Positions 42,633 to 51,741 of a DNA stretch of 64,000 bases are shown one piece after another. The stretch is from Arachis hypogaea (taxonomy: Eukaryota; Streptophyta; Magnoliopsida; Fabales; Fabaceae): assembly GCF_003086295.3 (NCBI RefSeq), contig NC_092038.1, forward strand, positions 97,309,837 through 97,373,836, written 5' to 3'. Numbering within the stretch: position 1 is the stretch's first letter; each line of letters starts with the position of its first letter. The notes under the pieces were generated by a model. The model was not told where the DNA came from, made no database searches, and saw only the letters and a list, made by a program, of their open reading frames with translations. The position numbers and the translations under genes were made by a program.

Positions 42633-42703
42633 TTTCCGAACTCGACGGGCGAGAGCTTCCTAGGTCATGGCACGCCTGCAACCTAAGAAGGTACTATAGT
42701 TAG
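42633..42703 (+). pseudogene. B2 integrase C-terminal end
   Basis: About 23 codons, LSELDGRELPRSWHACNLRR then the stop at 42701-42703, matching the end of the B1 integrase (11050-11121). This is all that remains of integrase in B2. Confidence 0.8.
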
Positions 42704-43229
42704 GGATGATAAAGGACATTAGGACAAGGTGCACTCTTTTTCCTGAAAAGGTTTTTTAACAAGGCGCCAAGCCAAGACTTACAAATCACCTGACTTAGGA
42801 AATTAGCCCCCCCGCATGTATATATTTGTATTTTTTAAATAAAATCTATTTAGATCTTCTACAAACGCTCAAGCCGCATTATTCTGAAACATTCATCCTC
42901 CGATTATAATACAGATCGACAGAAAGTGAAAATCAAATTCACTACACGATCGCGATAAAGACCAAAGATGAAAACCAAATTCATTAAAAGGTCGACCAAA
43001 CGAGGGTTAAAATCCAAACTCTACAAAATCAGCCAAGATGAAAATAGAATAATACAAGAAGTTATAGAAAGTGATCCATAGAAAGGACCTGACGAGGTCC
43101 TAATAAAATGGATTGCTATAAAATAACTTAAAAACTGGCCGGCATAAAGAAGTCGGACCACCCACAATAACCGAAGTTTTAAGTAAAGCCCTGGAAAGAG
43201 GTCTGGCCAGCCCTATAAAAGAGTATTAC
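42704..43229 (+). other. B2 proximal 3' UTR
   Basis: Non-coding, similar to 11122-11576 of B1. No gene seen. Confidence 0.7.
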
Positions 43230-44200
43230 TATAACTTAGAAGAGCCCGACATGATGAAGTCGGACTCCCACGAACAAGTTACAAAGGTAATCCCTGAAAG
43301 AGACATGAACAAGGTCCAAGAAAGAGGATTACCAAGTAACCCGACAGGGCCTGACATGACAAAGTCGGCCCAAAATATAAAGTTACAAAGATAATCCCTG
43401 AAAGAGACCTGAACAAGGTCCAAGAAAGAGGATTACCAAGTAACTCAACAGGGACCAACATGACAAAGTCGGCCCAAAATATAAAGTTACAAAGAAAATC
43501 CCTGAAGAGACCTAAACAAGGTCCAAGAAAGAGGATTACCAAGTAACTCGACCGGGACCGACATGACAAAGTCGGCCCAAAATATAAAGTTACAAAGATA
43601 ATCCCTGAAAAAGACCTAAACAACGTCCAAGAAAGAGGATTACCAAGTAACTTGACCGGGACCGACATGACAAAGTCGGCCCAAAATATAAAGTTACAAA
43701 GATAATCCCCATGAAAGAGACCTGAACAAGGTCCAAGAAAGAGGATTACCAAGTAACTCAACAGGGACCGACATGACAAAGTCGGCCCAAAATATAAAGT
43801 TACAAAGATAATCCATGAAAGAGACCTGAACAAGGTCCAAGAAAGCGGATTACCAAGTAACTCAACTGGGACTGACATGACAAAGTCGGCCCAAAATATA
43901 AAGTTACAAAGTTAATCCCTGAAAGAGACCTGAACAAGGTCCAAGAAAGAGGATTACCAAGTAACTCGACTGGGACCGACATGACAAAGTCGGCCCAAAA
44001 TATAAAGTTACAAAGATAATCCCTAAAAGAGACCTTAACAAGGTCCAAGAAAGAGGATTACCAAGTAACTCGACCGGGACCGACATGATAAAGTCGGCCC
44101 AAAATATAAAGTTACAAAGATAATCCCTGAAAGAGACCTAAACAAAGGGCCAAGAAAGAGGATTACAAAGTAACTCAACGTGGCCCGACGAGACGAAGCC
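43230..44200 (+). repeat. B2 3' UTR tandem repeat, period about 104 bp, nine units
   Basis: The anchor GATTAC recurs at 43327, 43431, 43534, 43638, 43744, 43848, 43952, 44056 and 44161. Each unit holds two potential hairpins: CCGACATGACAAAGTCGG and GACCTGAACAAGGTC. Minus-strand ORFs here are repeat artefacts. Confidence 0.92.
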
Positions 44201-44632
44201 GGCCCGAAACATAGCTCTACAAAAGTAACACCTAAAAGAGGGTCACGAACAACTCTTTAGACAAAATCAACGTAACAAAATCAGCAACCACAGCGAACCA
44301 AAGGACAAAACAGATTGCTGAAAATAGCATCAAAGAAATCAAGCCAATCCAGAAAGATCAGTCAAAGGAAAAGTTCTAAAACACTCCCAAGACCTAGAAG
44401 AGGTACTAAGCCAAGTGCAAGCAGGCCTAACATAAAAACTGCTAGTTAAGATAAAGGCAAACTTCAGAGGCCACCAGAAGCAACCCCAAAAGTTCAGAAA
44501 CTACTCCTTTTTTAATAAAGTTGCTAAACAAAGCAACTAAAAGGGTATCAACAGTCATCAAAATATCATTTACAAAATAAAGAGTTTTAAAAGCCCACAA
44601 GTCGGGCTATCTACAACGAGCAAGAAAAAAAT
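44201..44632 (+). other. B2 3' UTR between tandem repeat and antisense ORF
   Basis: A-rich, no gene on the plus strand; similar to 33112-33344 of B1. Confidence 0.65.
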
Positions 44633-46537
44633 TCAGTTAACATCCGAAGGATTCTCAGCAGCATCAACTCGGGGTGAAGGAGGACGAGTCTGAAAAGGCG
44701 CCGCATCCAACGTCCTATCATCCCAGTTTAAGATTTGGCAATCCGGTTCCCCCTCTGGGCGATTGATCTCAGCAGTGGAAGTCAGAGAAGTCGGCGCAAC
44801 AGAGGTCTTGGTAGCGGGCAGTGAAGGACGATCATCATCATCATAATCAGGATCGTCAGGAACAATCTTACCATCCCTAACAATGTTGTCCAGGCTATAA
44901 AGGGAAAGGTCGAGATCTGGTGCGAGAACTCGAACTTGCTCCTTCAGATTCTCATAAGCAGGAGTAACACTGCCTACAAGATGACTTTGAAGTTCGGTAT
45001 AATTGGCCCGGACAGATTCCAAGCTACTCCTGAGCTCCATCATCTCTCTATAGGTGGTAACATAGCTACACTTATCTTTTAATTCCGTATCCTCAGCCAG
45101 TTGCACAGTAGCCGCCAGACCAATAGCCCGAGCCTTTTCCCCCTTCAACTCCTTTTCCAGCTCGGCCACTTTCACCTCGAGCTCCTCCTTCAAACCCTTA
45201 ATTCGGTCAAACTTCGATTTTCCCTCCTTTATAAAGGCCTTGGTAGCATGGATAGGAAGATCTTGAGCAGTTCGGTATAAAGCCGCTCCCATGTGTGCTA
45301 GTGTAATACCACTCCGAGTAATGAAGTCTAAATGACGAAGAATGGATACATCTTCAGTAGGCATGACACCATAGGGAGCAATCTATTGATCCACAAACCC
45401 GACAGCATCAAATTCGGGAGCACCCAGATTAAAAGGCTCGACAGTTCGACGCCTTTTTGGAGGAGGAGTGGCGGAAAGATATGAGGTACCAGCAGAAGCT
45501 TGTGAAGGATCAACCAATCGAACTCGAGGAGTGGGGATAACCTTCCTCGGCCCAAGAGAACTTGTAACCAAAGGCTTAGACGAAACCTGAGAAGATCCCT
45601 CCCCGGCCGCCTTGGCTGAGGCATTCTGAGCTGCAGTAGCCTTCCTTGCCCTTTTAAAGGCCTTCATGGATTCATTATTTTCAATTATATCTACAAACAA
45701 AAAACAAAGTGATAAAGCAAAACCAAATGAGAATATGGACCACTACCCAGCTTAGCACGGAGGAGAGAGGGGTTAGCTAAAAATTTCTTTATGTCAAGAT
45801 GAGAAGGCTGCCCCTAGTTTTCTTTCAGTACAGTCACAAAAGCTCGTTCGGCCTTATCTAACATCTTCCATGAATATCGTGATACCACTACATTCTTTTG
45901 CCACTCTAAAGGAAAGATGGGTTCATCATTTTCATCCAGGAAAAAAGGGCCGAGCTCCTTCAACAGCTCGAACGCTAAAAAAGTAATTTTTGAAATCGCG
46001 AAAAGATTCATCAAACATGGAGAAAACCTTTTTCCCCTAGGAAGCTCGGAAAGAAACCCAAGCAGCCTTCTTTTTCACTACACCAGGCATGGTCAAGACG
46101 AAAAGATAAAAGAAGAGAGATTGTGAAGCAGGGATACCAAACTCATGACACAACAATTGAAAGATTTTTATAAAACCCCAGGAATTAGGGTGAAGTTGGG
46201 ATGGAGCTACATTACAGGACAATAACAGGTCGGTCTCAAAGGAGGTAAAAGGAAGAGTAATATTCATTTGACTAAAAAAGAAGTCGTAGGCATAGAAAAA
46301 AGGACGCTCTCCAGTAACTCGGGTAGAAAAATAGACCCTTTCCTCAGAAATTGGAGACACGAGCTCATAATTCTTCTCATCAATACCGTTGCCACAAATC
46401 CTATGAAATTGCCTAAGTTGTTGACAGAACTCTGAATCAACCAACGAGACACACAGAAGGACCACAGAATCCACCCAATCAGCCACACCTTCGGGAACTT
46501 CGGAAGATGTCTCAACAATATTTTTGCGAGAAGACAT
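44633..46537 (-). pseudogene. B2 antisense ORF with a possible intron
   Basis: Minus strand. ATG at 46537 begins MSSRKNIVETSSEVPEG. Order: globular part (FFFSQMNITLPFTSFETD, LHPNSWGFIKIFQLLC), middle part (FLDENDEPIFPLEWQKNV, SYRW-like region), basic part (KAFKRARKATAAQNASAKA), then a long Glu/Lys coiled-coil-like part (RIKGLKEELEVKVAELEKEL) and an acidic tail ending near 44633. Lesions: nonsense near 46037, frameshift near 45950, nonsense at 45814-45816 and near 45383. A 56-nt GT...AG segment (45746-45691 on the minus strand) could be an intron; removing it keeps the frame. Similar to the Transposase_28-like family (from memory). Function unknown. Confidence 0.7.
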
Positions 46538-47586
46538 GAGGTCAACTAGTCTTAAAAGAAGAAAAGAAGATTGGATTACTTGAAAAACATCTCGGTACAC
46601 TAATCAAACAACTCGAGCATAAATGGAGGCAACTTAAAACTAAAGTACATAGGTGTCAGAAAGCGAGCCAAAACAACAAAGGAAACCCCAAGACCCACTC
46701 CAAAAAGGATCTAGGGGCATCCTAGGGGGGCAGATTAAAGACTCAGAAAAATCTACAAGCCTACAGAAAGATAAAGCCTCTATTTCAACAAAAAATGACG
46801 CTCCGGAAGGCCATAGACCAAATAAAGTCATTTTAGTCCATCAGCAAAGGGAACTACCAAAACAGCAAGAACATGCCAATAAAAAAAAATTGTCAAAGAC
46901 TCAATATTTCTTCAAAAATCAAAATAAACCGTTTTACACAGAAACAGGCAACAACATGCAAAACCTTCAACTGTCAAGGGAACACCAGAGAAGAAACAAC
47001 TAGAAATCGCAGCGACAAAAAAGTATAGAAAGGCAAAAAGGTTCAAACTTTCCAAAAATTTACTCAAGTAAAAACCCTACTGTACTAGGAAAATAGAACA
47101 ATGCAAGCAAAAGAGAAGATGAACCAACCTAAAAAAAGGAGAAGCGTGCAGAGGGAAAATTGAAGATGAAGCTATCGTCGAAAGCAAAGAGAGCACCTAC
47201 GATCACGAAGCGACGTCGCAAAAAGAAACGTGAAAGGGCGGAACAACGGGCGAAAATAGAAAAGTGAGAAAGAAAAGGGGAAGTTACAGGGAAGAGGAAA
47301 AACCGTTTCTGTGTGGAAAGTCCAAAATAAAAGCAAGAGAAACGGGGCATTAAAAACCAATTAATGGGGGCATCAAAACCCTCGCGCATTCCTAAAAGCT
47401 AGGACGCTAATACAAAAGCGCGCGCTTTCAGAGGAAACGAAAGAGGAAACGTTCCGCATTCAAAAAGGAACTCTACAAAAGATAAAATCGACAAAATGCC
47501 CGTGTTCGGCTTCACCCGAGAAGAATCGAAGTCCTAAAAACTAAGACTCGACCTCCAGAATAAAGACCGAGCTCGAGCAGGGGCAC
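46538..47586 (+). other. B2 distal 3' UTR upstream of the 3' LTR
   Basis: Non-coding on the plus strand; the promoter side for the antisense ORF. Ends with CGAGCAGGGGCAC, the likely polypurine tract. No gene called. Confidence 0.6.
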
Positions 47587-48132
47587 TGTTCTTATCCCGG
47601 GTCAAGCTGTCCGACCCAGGATGTTTGGCGATAAAGCGACCGACCTCTTCGGGTCAGACTACCCGACCTCCTCTCAAAGAGCTCGGCTGAATCACCAGGG
47701 AAGAGCCGAGTAAGGGCCCAACAGAGGAACACGACCCAAATCCTAAGGCAGTTCAAGCCTAAAGAAATAAAGGCGGTTCATTTGAAGATAAGATGACCCC
47801 ACACAAAAAAATAAGATAAAGATAAGATAAGATAACTAACTTATCTTATCTAAAAGGGTCACTCCACACCATTATAAATACACCGGAGCACCCAGGTATA
47901 ACTCATACTCTGATTCTACTAAAAACCTGCTTAATACCCTTGCTAACTTAAGCATCGGAGTCCCTTGCAGGTACCCCCACCCTCCGATGACGAAGGATCA
48001 GCACCACCACCAGGTCCAACAAGTCAGACACAGCGGCTCCAACCACCATCAACAAGTCAGACACAATAGCTCCGACTAATACAGAAGATCTCGTCCGAGA
48101 TCGACCTACAGTTTCAGGTAACCCCCGGAACA
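47587..48132 (+). repeat. B2 3' LTR (546 bp)
   Basis: TGTTCTTATCCCGGGTC ... CCCCCGGAACA. GATAAG/CTTATC block at about 47810-47851, TATA box TATAAATA at 47873-47880. GTATC follows. Confidence 0.93.
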
Positions 48133-48137
48133 GTATC

Positions 48138-49207
48138 CAATGGGTGGTTGCAAATAAGGGAACAAGAAAATAAATGACAAGACAAGTAAAGCGAGCAACT
48201 AAAGGAAGCAATTAATAAAGAGAGACATTTATGGCAAGGATTGAGAATATAGGCTTTCTATCATAGTCATCAATCACAATACAATAATTAACAAGAGCTA
48301 ATCCTATTTAGTCATCTCCAACATTAGAAGAAGGTATAATGTTATCTTCACATGCGAGAAAGTCAAATAAGACTCGTTAATCTCAATCCAAAAGTCCTAA
48401 TCAACTTACTAATTGAATTAGCAAGAGATTAAAGTCAATGGAAACAATATTAACTAACAACTCTAGGTCACCAACATGAGTTGGGTATTGATGACTCAAT
48501 ATTGCCTAATTTCTCTTCCTAAGCCAAGAATGCTCAAAAACTACTCTAAGATCCAAGCAAGCATTTTGTCAAACACTTGGAAGGCATAAAAGGAAAGTAT
48601 TATAAAATTGCAAGGATAATAAAATCTACAACTACCAATTGAATTACCAAGAGATTAGAGTCAATGGAAACAATATTAACTAACAACTCTAGGTCACCAA
48701 CATGAGTTCGGTATTGATGACTTAATATTGCCTAACTCTTTCCAAGCCAAGAATGCTAAAAAACTACTCTAAGATCCAAGTAAGCATTTTGTCAAACACT
48801 TGGAAGGCATAAAAGGAAAGCATTATAAAATTGCAAGAATAATAAAATCTACAACTACCGAGTGCAAGAAATTAACAAAAGCAACTCAATTAATCATCAA
48901 AGAAACATAAAACATGAATTGCATTAAAAGGAAACGCAAATTAACAAGAGTTCATTAACATAAAAATGACCTAAAAGGGAAAACTAACAAGAACTAAGAG
49001 ATCAAAGATTTAATAACTAAGAGAGAATAGCCTAATTCTAGAGAGAAGAAGGAGTTCTCTTCTAGAAAACTACATAAAGCATCATCCTAGCTAATCTAAT
49101 TGCTCCCTTTTTGTCCAATCATGAATTCTACATCAAATAGCCTTAGAAATGAGTGGGACTTGGGTATGTAAAGCTCAGAAATCGCCCCAGCGAATTCATT
49201 TTAATGA
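48138..49207 (-). repeat. F LTR, middle segment
   Basis: Between B2 and E. On the minus strand it contains TTAGTTATTAAATC and GTTTTCTAGAAGAGAACTCC-type text. No ORF. The right edge meets the GGTCA duplication of E. Confidence 0.75.
48411..48859 (-). repeat. 226-bp direct tandem duplication inside the F LTR
   Basis: Copies at 48411-48636 and 48637-48859, both running from AATTGAATTA to AAATCTACAACTACC. They differ at about 15 positions or small indels, so the duplication is not recent. Confidence 0.88.
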
Positions 49208-49534
49208 GGTCATGATACCAAGGCATCTTAGGCTAGTTTCACTAGCATTTTTCTGTTAGTTTTAGTTGTTTTATGCATTTTCTTGAGCTTAAAGTAACCA
49301 AGAATGGTTAAATGAACAACAAAGTAATGAATCATCCAAACAGTGTAATTTTGATGCAAATTCCATGAGTTTTTAGTTATATTACTTAAATGCTATGAAT
49401 GGAAGAATTCTCATGAAAATCTGCAAGACTTTGATGCAATTGTATGGATGATTTCAGGGAAGAAGAGGCTAGGCAAGGAAGCAACCAAATCTATAAAGGA
49501 AGCTTGAAGATCACATGTGGAGTACAATGTGAAA

Positions 49535-50228
49535 GTGGCGTTTAACCTCCAGTCTAACCCTAAACTGGAAGTTAAACGCCAGAATAAGGAATGCACCAAA
49601 TGCTGAAAGTGGCGTTTAACCTTCAGTTTAAGGTTAAACTGAAGGTGAAACGCCAGAATCATGAAAGCTGAGAAAAGAGGAAACTGGCATTTAACCTCCA
49701 GTTTAACCTCAAACTGAAGGTTAAACGCCAGAATGAGAATGGCACCAAGGGAGTGATTCCACGTTTAACCTCCAGTTTGACCTCAAACTGGAGGTTAACC
49801 GTGTTCGAACTATATGAGGCACCAGGAAGCCATTTTCACGTTTAAGCTCCAGTTTGACCTCAAACTGGAGCTTAAACGTGTTCGACATTCAAACTCCAGG
49901 GCTACCTTCTTCATTCCCACGTTTAACCTCCAGTTTGACCTCAAACTGGAGGTTAAACGTGTTCGGCGTTTTTGCTACTCCAGGGTTGCCTTCTCATTTC
50001 CACGTTTAAGCTCCAGTTTGACCTCAAACTGGAGCTTAAACGTGTTCGACCAAGAATTGCCTCCAGGGTTGCAATCTTCATTTCCACGTTTAAGCTTCAG
50101 TTTGACCTCAAACTGAAGCTTAAACGGGTTCGAGTAATTACCCTCCTGGGTTGCTTTCTTCCAATTCCACGTTTAAGTTTCAGTTTAGCCTTAAACTGAA
50201 ACTTAAACTTCAACTTAAACGCCACTCT
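49535..50228 (+). repeat. Long-palindrome array in element E LTR
   Basis: Nine imperfect palindromes of about 45-50 bp. Outer arms are CGTTTAA/TTAAACG; inner arms differ by unit: CCTCCAG/CTGGAGG, GCTCCAG/CTGGAGC, GCTTCAG/CTGAAGC, GTTTCAG/CTGAAAC. The two arms change together from unit to unit. Confidence 0.9.
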
Positions 50229-50545
50229 TTGAAAGGGTTTCTGGGCCAATTATATTGAGGTTTAAGTTAGCATTTGAACACAAATATTAACTTAAACCTA
50301 TTATGGTATGAAACCCAATTGAATATCATAGTTTATGGGATTGGGCCTGAAGAATTGATGAGTCTGGAACTTCAATTTGTTGAGTCTTGTGTCATTACTT
50401 GTTTATCACTAAGTTTGCTCAATGAATGTTACAGAGTTGGATCACAGCCTCATCAGTATTATGGATCATAAACCCAAAGCAAAAAGGAAATCAGGGAAAG
50501 GCCTCAAAGCCCAAGAATCACAACAGAAGCTCAATTTAGAAAGTG

Positions 50546-50553
50546 TATAAATA
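50546..50553 (+). promoter_or_regulatory. LTR TATA box (element E)
   Basis: TATAAATA followed by GGATAG; the 3' LTR copy is at 59558-59565. Confidence 0.6.
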
Positions 50554-51463
50554 GGATAGAATTGAAGTTAGTAGAGGACTTTTTGACACTTTAGCATTTT
50601 TTTTACTTTTGTAATAGAATTCAGAGCTATGACTCACTAAACCCCTTTCATTGGGTTAGGGAGCTCTATTGTAATTCAATGAATCAATAATACTTTTTAT
50701 CTTCTTCTTCAATCTTTTCTCTTGAATTTTGTTAGAAAGCTTCTCGATCTAATTCCATTGGGTAGTTGTCTTGGGAAAGAAATTATCCATAATTGGAATC
50801 CTTCGGAACCTTGGGAAAGGAATGGAGGATTCATGCTAGAGAAGCTTTCTCACAGTGAATTGGATTGGGGTTTGGATGGATATTGTGACATGTAATCCTA
50901 CCAAATTGTGGTTCATGAAGCTGTGTGGTATAATCAGTGATCGAGCATCATCTCTTCTTATGAACATTTAAACCAAGGGATTGGGAATTTGTTTGTTTTT
51001 AGAGAGAATTGGTAAGCCAAGGAATTGGGATCCAATCATATAAGATTGCCAAGCAAAATTCAATGAATGCATTGGTTGAGGAAGAGATAGAAATGTTTTG
51101 ATTCGGAGATCTCAATATCTCCTGAAACCCAATGAATTCCCCATTTCTGATCTACATTTTCTCTTTACATTCTGCAATTTAATTTCATGCAATCACCCCC
51201 ATCCCTTTTAATTTCAGCAATTTAATTTCTAGCTCTTTAATTCATGCAATTTAATATTCCGCAATTCTCATCTAAATCTTGATTCCGCTCAACTAGAACA
51301 AACTTCTAATCCGAATTGCTCATTCAACCAATCCTTGTGGGATTCGACCTCACTCTATTGTGAGTTTTTACTTGACGATAACCGGTGCACTTGCCGGAAG
51401 GAATTTTGCCGATTGTGCAATTTCCTAAAATCATAGCATCAAGGTTATGCTACATCAAGTTTA

Positions 51464-51481
51464 TGGCGCCGTTGCCGGGGA
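51464..51481 (+). other. Primer-binding site, tRNA-Asp (element E)
   Basis: TGGCGCCGTTGCCGGGGA, perfect match, six bases after the LTR end. Confidence 0.95.
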
Positions 51482-51741
51482 TTGGTTTTCGATTGACAAT
51501 TCTCAAATTGGAAGTTAACTAGATTGAGCAATTTTTTTTGTTTTGTTAATTTAGTTCAAGTTACTTGTTGAATTTTAATTTCTGCACTCTGTTATTTGCT
51601 TTTTCTTTCTTATGCCTTTCATTTCAAGCAACTAACTCACTGACCCACTAACTATTTGAATTAATTCCTCAACTGCTCTAACCATACTCTTCCATTAACC
51701 AAGAGTATTCCACTTGGTTGTTGCTTGTGGTGTGTTCTTGT

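Larger units (their letters stand above)
36383..48132 (+). mobile_element. B2: Tat-like element with both LTRs and target duplication
   Basis: 11,750 bp with GTATC at 36378-36382 and 48133-48137. Order: 5' LTR, PBS, gag, protease, [solo C-type LTR], RT, RNase H start, [truncated C-type LTR], integrase end, 3' UTR with tandem repeat, antisense ORF, 3' LTR. The second RNase H and nearly all of integrase are gone. Its LTRs differ at very roughly 7% of sites by eye, so it is considerably older than E. Confidence 0.93.
49213..51457 (+). repeat. Element E 5' LTR (2245 bp)
   Basis: Palindrome array at 49535-50228, TATA box TATAAATA at 50546-50553. The downstream part (AACCCCTTTCATTGGGTTAG and GTGGGATTCGACCTCAC) is clearly related to family A LTRs, whereas the array is not. 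Confidence 0.95.

Noticed and set aside
43279..44086. Long repetitive minus-strand ORFs over the B2 tandem repeat (translations with recurring LLGNPLSWTLF).
   Set aside because: They arise from a stop-poor tandem repeat of about 104 bp, not a multiple of three, so the same text recurs in several frames. No start context or homology.
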